DNA of 64,000 nt from Cerasibacillus sp036516575 (GTDB lineage Bacteria; Bacillota; Bacilli; Bacillales; Amphibacillaceae). Position 1 is the stretch's first letter. Every line of letters starts with the position of its first letter. Below, in pieces: positions 43,680 to 52,852 of the stretch. The stretch is taken from NCBI RefSeq assembly GCF_036516575.1, contig NZ_DATBTY010000006.1, positions 143,424 to 207,423 of the forward strand, written 5' to 3'. Under the pieces are notes generated by a model. The model did no database searches. It was not told the DNA's origin and saw only the letters and a list, made by a program, of their open reading frames with translations. Made by a program: the position numbers and the translations under genes.

Positions 43680-43865
43680 TCAAATCATCGCTTGTTGAAC
43701 TTTAATATATGATGTGAATAAAAGAATTAATATGATTATATTCATGAACCGAAACATTTTCTCTTGGCGTTGTTTACTTAATTTAAGTTTAAGGCAAAAT
43801 TTATATGTTAGTATATTGAAAATAAAGAAAACGATAAAACTATAAATAGGAAATATGATGTTCAT
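43680..43865 (-). CDS. Two-span small membrane protein, unknown
   Basis: 61 aa with two hydrophobic helices (about 2-20 and 43-56) separated by a basic loop (KLKLSKQRQEKMFR). Start ATG 43865 is well spaced from AGGGGGAT; an upstream TTG is less likely. I do not recognise the family. It lies between prsA and yhaI where B. subtilis has yhaK/yhaJ-type small genes and hpr. Confidence 0.55.
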   Translation of the reverse strand: MNIIFPIYSFIVFFIFNILTYKFCLKLKLSKQRQEKMFRFMNIIILILLFTSYIKVQQAMI

Positions 43866-44073
43866 CCACAAATCCCCCTAATAAAAGAACAATTCTCGTA
43901 GCCCCTTTTAAAACAGCCTCTCCCTTACTGTAACAAAATTAATGCAGGCTGAACAGGGGAAAACATAATTAGTAATATTTATTATAGCAAAACACGCCTT
44001 TATTGTGTTTAAAATGGTATAATATAAGTTACCATTTTTATCGGTTTGATTTTGTTGTAAACGAGGTGTTGTC

Positions 44074-44400
44074 ATGCAAAATAAGACGGCATTCCATCTA
44101 CAGCTCATTATGCAATTAATTGATATGGAAAAATTCCCTTTAACGAAACTATTAATTGAAAAAAATGTATCGGAACAAGAATATGTTGATTTCATGCAAT
44201 TGCTTCAGCAAATTAATCAAGATTATCAGGAGCAAAAAGATGAAGGGTTATTAGATTTCACATCATTACTCATACAATTTGTTGGAATGTTAAATGAAAA
44301 ATTAAGTCCAAATGAAACGATTTTAGCATTAAGGCAAGAAGGGTATTATATAGATTTAATGAATGAATTTATATCACTATTAAATAAACATAATCTCTGA
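44074..44400 (+). CDS. yhaI: YhaI, DUF1878 family
   Basis: 108-aa helical protein matching YhaI: FHLQLIMQLIDMEKFPLTKLLIEKNVSEQEYVDFMQLLQQIN... LLDFTSLLIQFVGMLNEKLSPNETILALRQEGY. Function unknown. ATG after GAGGTG. In B. subtilis it neighbours hpr (scoC), which is missing here. Confidence 0.88.
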   Translation: MQNKTAFHLQLIMQLIDMEKFPLTKLLIEKNVSEQEYVDFMQLLQQINQDYQEQKDEGLLDFTSLLIQFVGMLNEKLSPNETILALRQEGYYIDLMNEFISLLNKHNL

Positions 44401-44450
44401 AATGGCTATCATTAAAGTAACGCTATTGGGGTTCAGCACACTCGTTTAAT

Positions 44451-44488
44451 AAAAAAAGTAATCGGACACATACCGATTACTTTTTGTT
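44451..44488. terminator. Terminator between yhaI and yhaH
   Basis: AAAAAGTAATCGG-ACACATA-CCGATTACTTTTT, perfect 13-bp stem, used from both sides. Confidence 0.9.
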
Positions 44489-44842
44489 TTTCTTTACTTT
44501 CTCTTCTAATTCTTTTAGGCTTACTTCTATTTGTTCTAAATAATCTTTAATGCTTTCTTGATGTGGTTCAACAGATTCTTTCCAAGCAATGACAGAGCTT
44601 TTCATCTCACGAGTGAGATCTTTAATCAGTGCCGAGCTTTCTTTTGATGTTTTAGCTAGCTGGTCCTTTAATTTTAAACCATCTCGTTTTAATCCTTCAA
44701 GAAGTTCTTTCCATTCAGTCGCTTGATCCTTTAGCTTTAAACGCGTATCTCTTCCAGAAGCTGGCGCACTTAATAAAGTTGCTGTTGCACTAACAACGCC
44801 GCCAACGAAAATACCGAGTAGTAATGATTTGGCTCTTGACAT
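44477..44842 (-). CDS. yhaH: YhaH, YtxH-like protein
   Basis: 121 aa: N-terminal membrane segment with Gly motif (SLLLGIFVGGVVSATATLLSAPASG, residues 6-30) and a long amphipathic helix rich in K/E, as in the YtxH/YhaH general-stress family. The SAPxSGxxxR turn after the helix is typical. Likely a membrane-anchored stress protein; mechanism unknown. GAAAGGGG ribosome site. Confidence 0.88.
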   Translation of the reverse strand: MSRAKSLLLGIFVGGVVSATATLLSAPASGRDTRLKLKDQATEWKELLEGLKRDGLKLKDQLAKTSKESSALIKDLTREMKSSVIAWKESVEPHQESIKDYLEQIEVSLKELEEKVKKNKK

Positions 44843-44954
44843 CGTTAATAACCCCTTTCTAATGAAAAAAGTAACATTCTAATTTAATTATAACTTAAAA
44901 TGAGACACAAGAACAATAACGGTTACATTTATATTGTGTCATCTTATCAAATTT

Positions 44955-44990
44955 AGTAAAAAACCCTCTGACTGTTAAAGCCAGAGGGAT
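44955..44990 (-). terminator. Terminator after trpP
   Basis: On the minus strand CCCTCTG-loop-CAGAGGG followed by TTTTTT. Confidence 0.85.
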
Positions 44991-45001
44991 GATTTGGATA
45001 A

Positions 45002-45520
45002 TCATGTGGTACGTGGACGCATTCGTTTCAACACGCCTTGGGCAATTGGGTAAACAACAACCATAACCATTGTGTTAACTGCTGCTGCTGGCAGAACAAT
45101 ACCGATAAATAAAGTAATAAATCCGCCTTCCATCAGATTGACAATAAATAGTGCGACGGTTAAAAACACACTACCACTAATAATTGTGCCAATTGCTGTT
45201 AGGATAGGTAAGATAATATTTATATTTCCCTTTTGCCTCAAGAAAAGAAATAAACCTAAAAATACAAATGCCGTAATCGGTTTATCAATCAAATTAGCAA
45301 TTTGTCCACCTGGTGCACCTGTTGTTAAAGCAGACACAATTCCTGTTACAATTGAAAGTAACAAGACATAATTGGCTTTAGGAAATAAAATAATGCCTAA
45401 AAACATCATTGCTAAAAGCATATCTGGCTTCATCCCAAATAAAATCGGTGGGATGATAGCGTGTAATACAGTACCAATACCTACTAAAAGGGACAGCAAT
45501 ACTAAATCTTTCGTCTTCAT
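45002..45520 (-). CDS. trpP: Tryptophan transporter TrpP
   Basis: 172-aa membrane protein with about five helices, similar in length to TrpP (YhaG) of B. subtilis, a probable S-component-like tryptophan uptake protein. Recognised by MKTKDLVLLSLLVGIGTVLHAIIPPILFGMKPDMLLAMMFLG. The translation start is overlapped by a TRAP-binding site, which confirms the tryptophan link. Gene order yhaH-trpP-hit is conserved. Confidence 0.93.
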   Translation of the reverse strand: MKTKDLVLLSLLVGIGTVLHAIIPPILFGMKPDMLLAMMFLGIILFPKANYVLLLSIVTGIVSALTTGAPGGQIANLIDKPITAFVFLGLFLFLRQKGNINIILPILTAIGTIISGSVFLTVALFIVNLMEGGFITLFIGIVLPAAAVNTMVMVVVYPIAQGVLKRMRPRTT

Positions 45521-45523
45521 TGA

Positions 45524-45555
45524 CTCATCTCTCCTATTCTATTCTAACTCTTCTA
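45524..45555 (-). promoter_or_regulatory. TRAP (MtrB) binding site over the trpP ribosome binding site
   Basis: On the mRNA, seven triplets in a row: UAG, GAG, UAG, UAG, UAG, GAG, GAG, spaced by 2 nt except one 1-nt gap. On the plus strand they are CTC or CTA at 45524, 45529, 45534, 45539, 45544, 45548 and 45553. The last three include the Shine-Dalgarno (AGGAGAG), so tryptophan-bound TRAP would block trpP translation. Nothing else explains this regularity. Confidence 0.93.
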
Positions 45556-45639
45556 GACGTTCCCAACTGTACACTCATTGTCAATTGCGGAACTTATAAT
45601 TTAGTATAACAAATCATAGATAAAAGAAAAAGAACTTAT

Positions 45640-46068
45640 CTATTTTATTTGTTGACTAATCTCTTTTGCGATTTGTTGTAAGTCATTTGGTGTATAATCC
45701 TTCTCATGTGTATGCCAGTTTGGTGAGTAGCCATCGCCTTTACCATATCGCGGTATTAAGTGAAGATGTAAATGGAAAACGGATTGTTCAGCAGCACGTT
45801 CATTATTATTAAGTAGATTCATTCCAAGTGGTTGATAAGCATCTCGAATAGCGTTAGCAATGGATGGTACACGCTCAAACAAATGCTTAGCAACCTCAGG
45901 TGGTGTCTCATAAATATTTTTCGTATGTGTCTTTGGTATCACTAACGTATGTCCTTTTGTTACTTGGCTAATATCGAGAAAAGCATAAACATGTTCATCC
46001 TCGTAAATTTTAGCAGAAGGCAATTCTCCAGCAATGATTTTACAAAAGATACAGTCTTTTTCTTCCAT
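45640..46068 (-). CDS. hit: HIT-family nucleotide hydrolase
   Basis: 142-aa histidine-triad protein (Hit of B. subtilis). N-terminal CIFCKIIAGELPSAKIYEDEHVYAFLDI and the triad QSVFHLHLHLIPRY near residue 97. Enzymes of this type hydrolyse adenosine phosphoramidates or dinucleotides. Start at 46068 has AAGGGGAT nine bases upstream; the ATG at 46077 directly abuts that site. Confidence 0.94.
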   Translation of the reverse strand: MEEKDCIFCKIIAGELPSAKIYEDEHVYAFLDISQVTKGHTLVIPKTHTKNIYETPPEVAKHLFERVPSIANAIRDAYQPLGMNLLNNNERAAEQSVFHLHLHLIPRYGKGDGYSPNWHTHEKDYTPNDLQQIAKEISQQIK

Positions 46069-46475
46069 TTTATTCATCCCCTTTTCATATTGTTACGTTC
46101 ATTGTAATGATGGATGATATGTATGTCAAAAAATAATAATGAGGCATGACGTTTGTCATGCCTCGATTCGGAAGAGATAGGACGTCAACAATTAGGATAA
46201 CAACTTCTTTTAGTTGCTATGGTATGATAACCGTTTTAACAGCATCCTTTGACCGAGAGGATATCAACCTGCTAAAAGGGTTTAAATCATATACTTGTCG
46301 ATTGGAATCACCTCATTATTTTTATTAATGTCGGTGAGTCATCCTTATCTCTTCACTATGTATTATGGGGTTTTAATGATTATTTATACATGAATTAGGG
46401 AGGTAGGAGGTGTATTTTATTGTGTTTAATGATAAAATTTGTAAAAAGAATGTTTTCGGAGACGGAGGGCTGATT
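46069..46475. other. hit-ecsA intergenic region with orphan terminator
   Basis: About 400 bases. A perfect 10-bp hairpin GAGGCATGAC-GTTT-GTCATGCCTC (46141-46164) is followed on the minus strand by ATTATTATTTTTT, an intrinsic terminator for minus-strand RNA coming from 46165 onward, where no intact gene exists. The stretch 46165-46350 is neither very AT-rich nor open in any long frame and may be a decayed gene. The ribosome site of ecsA closes the region. Confidence 0.4.
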
Positions 46476-47219
46476 GTGAAAGCTTTATTGCATGTTGAAG
46501 ATCTTCATGGCGGCTATACACATAAAAATGTATTACACGGTTTAACATTTGACGTATTTCCGAATGAAATCGTTGGATTGATTGGTCTAAATGGTGCGGG
46601 AAAAAGTACCACCATTAAACATATTATTGGTTTGATGAAAGAAAAAAAGGGTAAAATCACACTTAATGAAAAAACTGTACATGAGGATCCAGAAGCGTAT
46701 CGGACACAACTTGCTTATATTCCAGAAATCCCAATCCTCTATGATGAATTAACACTATATGAACATCTTCGTTTAACGGCAATGGCATATAATCTCCCAA
46801 AAGAGATGTTTGAACAAAGGTTAGATATGTTACTCCATGAATTTCGGATGGATAAAAAGCTAAAATGGTTTCCTGTCCATTTTTCTAAAGGAATGCGACA
46901 AAAAGTGATGATTATGTGTGCATTTTTGATTGAACCACAATTGTATGTTGTTGATGAACCATTTGTAGGGTTAGACCCTTTAGGTATTCAGTCGTTTATC
47001 CAACTCATGATTAAAATGAAAGAGCAGGGGGCAGGCATCTTGATGTCGACCCATATTTTAGCGACTGCAGAAAAGTATTGTGATCGGTTTATTATCTTAC
47101 ATGATGGTCACCTTCGCGCACAAGGTAGCTTACAGGAATTACGGGAGCAGTTTGCTATGCCAAATGCAAGTCTAGATGACCTATATATCCAGTTGACAAA
47201 GGAAGATGATCATGTTTGA
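46476..47219 (+). CDS. ecsA: ABC transporter ATP-binding protein EcsA
   Basis: 247-aa ATPase, the same length as B. subtilis EcsA when started at GTG 46476 (GGAGGG six bases upstream). Walker A GLNGAGKST, signature region HFSKGMRQKV (SKGM replaces SGGQ, as usual in EcsA), Walker B LYVVDEPFVGLDP. With EcsB it forms an exporter-type transporter whose loss impairs protein secretion, RasP-dependent proteolysis and competence; it is implicated in peptide export. Overlaps ecsB by 8 bp. Confidence 0.94.
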   Translation: MKALLHVEDLHGGYTHKNVLHGLTFDVFPNEIVGLIGLNGAGKSTTIKHIIGLMKEKKGKITLNEKTVHEDPEAYRTQLAYIPEIPILYDELTLYEHLRLTAMAYNLPKEMFEQRLDMLLHEFRMDKKLKWFPVHFSKGMRQKVMIMCAFLIEPQLYVVDEPFVGLDPLGIQSFIQLMIKMKEQGAGILMSTHILATAEKYCDRFIILHDGHLRAQGSLQELREQFAMPNASLDDLYIQLTKEDDHV

Positions 47220-48426
47220 TGCTGATCGATTATTTAAAGAGCGTTTGTCACGTTATTTGAGGGAAACAGGTCAATATTTACGTTATATGTTTAATGGTCA
47301 TATTGCAGTGGCATTGTTTTTCTTTATTGCGGCATTTGCTTATTTCTATCAACAATGGTTATTGAATCTTCCAGAATCATTTCCAAGTACAACAATCATG
47401 GCGATTGTATTTGGTTTTTTAGTGAGTATTGGTTCTGTCCGAACGCTACTTCAAGAAGCCGATTTAGTCTTTTTAGTATCAGCAGAAAATAAGATGCGTC
47501 GATATTTTAAAAAGACCCTATTACTGAGTTATTTGATTGGATGGTATCCCGTCTTTTTAGTTGCAGCTTTATTTGGTCCTTTATACTTCGCTAGCTTTCC
47601 AGAACGAAGTGGAAGAACGTACTTACTGCTTGTCGTCGTATTGCTCATTTTTAAGGGATGGAATTTGCTTGCAACTTGGTGGATGAATAACATCCAAGAT
47701 AAAATGATTCGTACCATCGATTTATTAACTCGCGTACTTATCTCAACAGCTGTTTTTTACTTTCTGATTGATGGTACAATTATTCTGGCAGCTGTTTTTA
47801 CAGTTTTGTTTATTGGTGTGTTTTTATATGATTTATCGATATCCCGGAAACAATCGAATATAAATTGGTATTTATTAATCGAAAAAGACCGAAACCGTAT
47901 GCAAGCTTTTTATCGCATCGCCAATTTATTTACAGATGTACCTCATTTAAAAAATCCAGTCAAAAAAAGAAACTGGCTTATCTCTTTATGGGGCAATCGT
48001 GTGGCATATGATCAACGCTTAACGTATGATTATTTATTTCGTTTAACGTTTATACGTAGTGGGGACTATTTAAGTATGTACATCCGGTTAATCGTTGTCG
48101 GTGGTTTATTTATTTACTTTGTTCCGATTAATTGGCTGAAACTGTTATTTGCGTTTCTATTTCTTTACATGAGTTTATTCCAAATGATGACAATCTATCG
48201 GCATCACCGGGTAAATATTTGGTTAGATATCTATCCAATTACCCAATCAGATAAAAAACGAGCTCTGTTACGGCTAATTATGAAGTTAGCATTCGTGCAA
48301 ACAGTGATTTTTACGGTAGTTACGCTTTTACAGCAAAATTATCTAATGACTGGTATTGTTTTAATCGGTGGCTTAATATTTAGCTATGGGTTTGTTTATT
48401 TTTATATAAAAGGAAAATCAATTTAA
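47212..48426 (+). CDS. ecsB: ABC transporter permease EcsB
   Basis: 404-aa membrane subunit partnered with EcsA. Eight or so hydrophobic segments, with the family's FKERLSRYLRETGQYLRYMFNGHIAVALFF start and the cytoplasmic loop IEKDRNRMQAFYRIANLFTDVPHLKNPVKKR. ATG 47212 is better spaced from AAAGGA than ATG 47206. ecsC, third gene in B. subtilis, is absent here. Confidence 0.93.
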   Translation: MFDADRLFKERLSRYLRETGQYLRYMFNGHIAVALFFFIAAFAYFYQQWLLNLPESFPSTTIMAIVFGFLVSIGSVRTLLQEADLVFLVSAENKMRRYFKKTLLLSYLIGWYPVFLVAALFGPLYFASFPERSGRTYLLLVVVLLIFKGWNLLATWWMNNIQDKMIRTIDLLTRVLISTAVFYFLIDGTIILAAVFTVLFIGVFLYDLSISRKQSNINWYLLIEKDRNRMQAFYRIANLFTDVPHLKNPVKKRNWLISLWGNRVAYDQRLTYDYLFRLTFIRSGDYLSMYIRLIVVGGLFIYFVPINWLKLLFAFLFLYMSLFQMMTIYRHHRVNIWLDIYPITQSDKKRALLRLIMKLAFVQTVIFTVVTLLQQNYLMTGIVLIGGLIFSYGFVYFYIKGKSI

Positions 48427-48428
48427 TG

Positions 48429-48470
48429 AAGAGAGCCAGCTCCTCAGTAATGGGAAGCTGGCTTTTTATG
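48429..48470. terminator. Terminator between ecsB and yhaA
   Basis: AGAGCCAGCT...AGCTGGCTTTTT hairpin. Confidence 0.85.
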
Positions 48471-49635
48471 CTTCTTGGTAATTTAAATAGGCTTTAATTA
48501 GTGTTTTGGCAGCGATTGGCATTGCTTTTTCATCGAAATCAAATTTAGGGTGATGATGTGGGTATGGATTTGACTCTTTGAATGCACCTGTAAAGAAAAA
48601 TGCGCCCGGCTTTTCCATCAAATAATAAGCAAAGTCTTCGCCACCCATCGATGGTTCGACTTCAACGATTTCTTGTATTTCTTCAATGCTATCTTTTGTT
48701 TTCATGACGAGTTCTGCTTCTTTTTTATGATTGACAACGGGTGGATATCCTTTCGCATAATCAAACGTATAAGTAATATCATTCGCTAAACAAATACCTT
48801 TGACCTGCTTTTCCAAAGCTTCGATAATTAGTGTTTGAATCGTCGGATCTAAATAGCGTACGGTTCCATCAAGCTCAGCTTTATCAGCAATGACATTAAA
48901 GGCAGTACCTGCATGAAATTTACCAATCGATAAGACGGCTGTGCGCATCGGATTGATTGTTCGACTAATAATTGTTTGTAGTTGAGTTACTAATTGGGCA
49001 CCGATTGTGATGGCGTCCTTAGTTTCATGGGGGGCTGAACCATGTCCACCTTTACCTTGTAAAGTAATACGAAAACTATCAGCGCCTGCCATTAGAACAT
49101 CTTTTGAAATCTCGATTCGTCCAACTGGTACGCCTGACCATAAATGTGTTCCGAATACGGCATCAAGATGGTCAAGTGCACCGGATTCGATGATTGGCTT
49201 TGCTCCACCAGGATTAACTTCTTCTGCGTGTTGATGTATGAAAACAACAGTCCCTGGAAGTTCGGCTTGGAATTTTGTCAGAACACGGGCAATGACAAGA
49301 AGTGTAGCCGTATGTCCATCATGACCACAAGCATGCATCACACCATCCACTTTTGAGCGATAAGGGACATCTTTTTCATCTTGAATTGGCAAGGCGTCGA
49401 AGTCAGCCCGTAAGCCAACCGTCTTACCTGGTTTACCGCCTTTTAGTGTCGCGATGACACCATTACCTCCTACTTTTTCTTGATAGGGGAGACCGAGTTG
49501 TTCATAATATTCAGCAATATATCTTGCAGTTTTCTCCTCTTTAAAGGATAATTCTGGGTGTTGATGTAAGTAACGGCGAATTTCAACCATTTCAGTAAAA
49601 GATTGATCGATTGCTTGTTTAATTTTTGAAAACAT
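48466..49635 (-). CDS. yhaA: M20D amidohydrolase YhaA
   Basis: 389-aa metallopeptidase/aminoacylase of the hippurate hydrolase (HipO/AmhX) branch. Motifs: LHQHPELSFKE (about 24-34), ADFDALPI, MHACGHDGHTA (metal ligands Cys and His, about 101-111), HQHAEEVNPGG, GKGGHGSAPHE and C-terminal GAFFFTGA with PHHHPKFDFDE. Removes acyl or acetyl groups from amino acid derivatives; substrate unproven. Located after ecsAB as in B. subtilis. Confidence 0.92.
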   Translation of the reverse strand: MFSKIKQAIDQSFTEMVEIRRYLHQHPELSFKEEKTARYIAEYYEQLGLPYQEKVGGNGVIATLKGGKPGKTVGLRADFDALPIQDEKDVPYRSKVDGVMHACGHDGHTATLLVIARVLTKFQAELPGTVVFIHQHAEEVNPGGAKPIIESGALDHLDAVFGTHLWSGVPVGRIEISKDVLMAGADSFRITLQGKGGHGSAPHETKDAITIGAQLVTQLQTIISRTINPMRTAVLSIGKFHAGTAFNVIADKAELDGTVRYLDPTIQTLIIEALEKQVKGICLANDITYTFDYAKGYPPVVNHKKEAELVMKTKDSIEEIQEIVEVEPSMGGEDFAYYLMEKPGAFFFTGAFKESNPYPHHHPKFDFDEKAMPIAAKTLIKAYLNYQEA

Positions 49636-49860
49636 GATGTATGATTCCCCCTTATTTTATATACTTTAAATAAATGAAATTCCATTTATTATACCATTTT
49701 TCAGAAGATGATGTCTAATATCTTTGGTAAAAGTAACTCGGACTTGAGACGGAGAGGAAAAGCATCTTAAGATGGTTTATCTTACAGCGCCTCCCTGATA
49801 GAATAGATTTAACTGTTATTGAACTTATTCATTTAATGACCCTTGATAGGTGGGATAAAT

Positions 49861-50637
49861 ATGCGTAGAGGTATTTTTTATTATATGATTGCTTTTTTTC
49901 TAATCGGTTTTGGTGTCTTATTAATTTTTGAGAATCTCGGCATTATGTCGTTTAGTTTTAAAACGGGATGGCATTACTTATATCCGGTTCTTATCATATT
50001 CCTTGGAATGAAATGGGTGAGTGATCGTTTCAGATATCGGGGTGGAAGTTTATTTTTTGGAAGTTTATTCATTCTTTTTGGTTCATTATTGCTTCTTGAT
50101 CGCTTTCAAGTGATTACATTTCATTTCAAAGATATATTTAAACTTTGGCCATTACTCATCATTTATTTTGGTTTTTCATTATTAAAAGGATCACGTCCAG
50201 TCGTTGTCATGAATTGGTCAAAAGGTAAATCAGATGCTGATGATATTTTTGATGATGAAAAAGTTGACGACAAAGGTTCCATGTTTTCAGTCGGGAATTA
50301 TGAATACAATCAACCGAATTGGAAAGTCGAGCCGATGTCATTAAGGAGCTTGGCAGGGGATTTCTTTTTCGATTTTTCAAAAGCATTTATACCGGAGAAA
50401 AAGATTCCTATTCTCATTGATTCTTTAGCAGGCGATGTCCATGTTTTAATACCAGAACATGTTGAATTTCGTGTGCGAGCCCATGTCGTCGCTGGTGAAA
50501 TTGATGTTGTTGGTCAATCTACCGATGGGATTAATCGAACATTTACATTTGAAACGCCTGGCTATGGTTTTTCTGAACAAAAGCTAGATTTCCAAATTCG
50601 GTTAAAAGCAGGATCAATTCGTATTAATTACGTGTAG
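49861..50637 (+). CDS. liaF: LiaF-like membrane inhibitor of the LiaSR two-component system
   Basis: 258 aa: four N-terminal hydrophobic helices (about 1-110), a charged acidic linker (DADDIFDDEKVDDK) and a C-terminal beta-rich domain (SLRSLAGDFFFDFS... DSLAGDVHVLIPEHVEFRVRAHVVAGEIDV... LKAGSIRINY) typical of LiaF/VraT. LiaF keeps LiaS off until cell-wall stress. Start ATG 49861 after AGGTGGG. The kinase starts 14 nt downstream. Confidence 0.92.
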   Translation: MRRGIFYYMIAFFLIGFGVLLIFENLGIMSFSFKTGWHYLYPVLIIFLGMKWVSDRFRYRGGSLFFGSLFILFGSLLLLDRFQVITFHFKDIFKLWPLLIIYFGFSLLKGSRPVVVMNWSKGKSDADDIFDDEKVDDKGSMFSVGNYEYNQPNWKVEPMSLRSLAGDFFFDFSKAFIPEKKIPILIDSLAGDVHVLIPEHVEFRVRAHVVAGEIDVVGQSTDGINRTFTFETPGYGFSEQKLDFQIRLKAGSIRINYV

Positions 50638-50651
50638 AAAGAGGTGATTCT

Positions 50652-51695
50652 TTGTTTAAGCAGTTAAGTGGTATACGTTATGTTTATATTCGTTCCAATC
50701 TTTATAGTTTATTTATTACAACGGTCACATTACTTGCTATTTTATTAACAATTTACGTTCTCTTTGAACCGAAATGGCTTCATGTGACGAGTATTTTTGT
50801 CTTTATTATCTTATATATTGTATGTGGGACAGTTATTTCTTTTTATGCGGGTTTTGAGTCGAGTGGCGACTTGAAAAATCGGATTGACGGCTTGTCTGTA
50901 TTAATCACACAATATACGAACGGAAACTATTTATCTAGTATTTATTGTGACCGTGATGATGAGATTTCTCGTATTAGTAATGAATTGAATCAACTTGGCG
51001 TGAATATGCAAGCACAGGTAAAATCGTTACAGCGATTAGCTGACGAAAAAACAGAGTTTGCTAAATCGACGCACAAATCAGCTGTTATGGAAGAAAGACA
51101 ACGATTGGCACGCGACTTGCATGATGCTGTCAGCCAGCAACTTTTTGCTCTAACGATGATGTCAGAAGCAGCACTTAAACAATTTGACCATCATCCTCAC
51201 GTTGCTAAAGAACAAATGCATGAAGTTGTGCAGGCGGCACTAAAAGCACAGACCGAGATGCGTGCTTTAATGCTTCATTTAAGACCGGTACATCTATCAG
51301 GTGATCCGCTTCATAAAGGAGTTAAACAGTTAATAGCCGAATTAAAAGATAAATGCCAGATTGAATTTCAGGTTAATATTTCAGATGATCTCGTTTTAAG
51401 TGAAGCGATTGAGGACCATATATTTCGTATCATTCAAGAAGCATTGTCTAATATACTACGACATGCAAATGCAACACGGGTTAGAATTGATGTTTATATG
51501 CGACATGATGAATTATTCGTTCATATTCGTGATAATGGGAAAGGGTTTGAAGTTGAGCAAGATCTAAATAAAAAAACATCCTATGGTTTAAAAACGATGC
51601 GTGAAAGAAGTCAAGAACTTGGTGGTACATTTATTATTCGCTCTGATGAGGATGAGGGTACAAATATTGATATCCGTATTCCAGTACATGATTAA
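50652..51695 (+). CDS. liaS: Sensor histidine kinase LiaS
   Basis: 347-aa intramembrane-sensing kinase: two helices (about 17-39 and 46-68) with almost no extracellular loop, HAMP-like linker, HisKA_3 domain MEERQRLARDLHDAVSQQLFAL with the phosphoaccepting His157, and HATPase NxxRHANA...VHIRDNGKGF, TSYGLKTMRERSQELGG. TTG start after AGAGGTGAT. Detects lipid II-cycle damage by cell-wall antibiotics through LiaF. Confidence 0.94.
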   Translation: MFKQLSGIRYVYIRSNLYSLFITTVTLLAILLTIYVLFEPKWLHVTSIFVFIILYIVCGTVISFYAGFESSGDLKNRIDGLSVLITQYTNGNYLSSIYCDRDDEISRISNELNQLGVNMQAQVKSLQRLADEKTEFAKSTHKSAVMEERQRLARDLHDAVSQQLFALTMMSEAALKQFDHHPHVAKEQMHEVVQAALKAQTEMRALMLHLRPVHLSGDPLHKGVKQLIAELKDKCQIEFQVNISDDLVLSEAIEDHIFRIIQEALSNILRHANATRVRIDVYMRHDELFVHIRDNGKGFEVEQDLNKKTSYGLKTMRERSQELGGTFIIRSDEDEGTNIDIRIPVHD

Positions 51696-51714
51696 TTTAT
51701 AAGGGGGTTTATTT

Positions 51715-52341
51715 ATGATTCGTGTCGTAGTTGTTGATGATCATGAAATTGTTCGTAAAGGAATGATTGCTTACTTACAAACGGATGGTGATATTGAGGT
51801 GGTTGGTCAGGCATCGAGTGGCTTTGCTGGTGTAGAAGTAATATTGCAAGAAAAACCAGATGTCGTTCTGATGGACTTAATTATGGAAAATGGTACAGGG
51901 ATTGAAGCGACAAAACAAGTGATGGAAAAGTTTCCAGAATGTAAAATTATCATTCTTACGAGCTATTATGATGATAAACAAGTATTTCCAGCCATTGAAG
52001 CGGGTGCTTTTAGCTATTTATTAAAAACAGCGTCTGCTGATGAAATTGTCCAAGCGATTAAGAAAGCAGTAATTGGAGAAAATGTCATTGAACCAAAAGT
52101 AGCCAATAAAATGTTAACAAGCTTTCAAAAAGACACCTTAAAACCTCATGACGAATTAACACCTCGTGAGATGGAGGTTCTCTTATGTATTGGGAATGGT
52201 TTAACAAATCAAGAAATTAGTGAGAAATTGTATATCGGCATCAAGACGGTAAAAACACATGTGAGTAATATTTTGTCAAAGTTAGGTGTTAGTGACCGTA
52301 CACAAGCGGCTGTTTATGTTCATCGCAATGGTCTCCTTTAA
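51715..52341 (+). CDS. liaR: Response regulator LiaR
   Basis: 208 aa NarL/LuxR-type regulator: receiver with DD8-9, phosphorylated Asp54, Lys near 104; C-terminal HTH ELTPREMEVLLCIGNGLTNQEISEKLYIGIKTVKTHVSNILSKLGVSDRTQAAVYV. Partner of LiaS. The lia operon here is liaF-liaS-liaR only; the effector genes liaIH are not in this window. Confidence 0.95.
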   Translation: MIRVVVVDDHEIVRKGMIAYLQTDGDIEVVGQASSGFAGVEVILQEKPDVVLMDLIMENGTGIEATKQVMEKFPECKIIILTSYYDDKQVFPAIEAGAFSYLLKTASADEIVQAIKKAVIGENVIEPKVANKMLTSFQKDTLKPHDELTPREMEVLLCIGNGLTNQEISEKLYIGIKTVKTHVSNILSKLGVSDRTQAAVYVHRNGLL

Positions 52342-52420
52342 GCGATCATGACTTATTGATAGTGCCTTTTTCTATTTTCATGTATAATTATTTTGATTAC
52401 ATTTGAGGGAGAGTCCTAAC

Positions 52421-52846
52421 ATGACGTCTGATAAATCGCTTGAAAACCTCATGCTCATTATTTGGACCATTGCACTGTTAGCAACAGGTGGCAGTCTTTA
52501 TTATTCTGAAGTCATGGGATTTGTACCATGTGAATTATGTTGGGTACAACGTATTTTTATGTATCCATTGATCGTTATTTACGGTGTCGCTTTATGGAAG
52601 AAAAATATCCAAATCGCATTACCAGGTTTATTTTTAAGTGGGATTGGCTTTCTCGTATCGACTTATCATTATTTATTACAGAAGCTTCCGCTATTACGAG
52701 AGACAGGTGATACTTGTGGATTAATTCCATGTCATACGCAATATGTTAATTATTTGGGATTTATTACCATTCCTTTTCAAGCTGGAATTGCTTTTTTAAG
52801 TATATTTGTTCTTCATTTATTGATATTAAATCTAGTTAAGAGGTGA
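52421..52846 (+). CDS. bdbC: Disulfide bond formation protein BdbC (DsbB family)
   Basis: 141-aa quinone-linked membrane oxidoreductase with four helices. First redox pair CELC (Cys37, Cys40), second pair Cys99/Cys104 in TCGLIPC, as in DsbB. Re-oxidises a thiol oxidase outside the membrane. Start ATG 52421 with GAGGGAGAG upstream. The thioredoxin-like gene begins 6 nt after its stop, so the two form one redox operon. Confidence 0.93.
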   Translation: MTSDKSLENLMLIIWTIALLATGGSLYYSEVMGFVPCELCWVQRIFMYPLIVIYGVALWKKNIQIALPGLFLSGIGFLVSTYHYLLQKLPLLRETGDTCGLIPCHTQYVNYLGFITIPFQAGIAFLSIFVLHLLILNLVKR

Positions 52847-52852
52847 GATAGG

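Noticed and set aside
46146..46328. 60-aa plus-strand frame after the orphan hairpin
   Set aside because: Starts within the hairpin, lacks a ribosome site and resembles no family.
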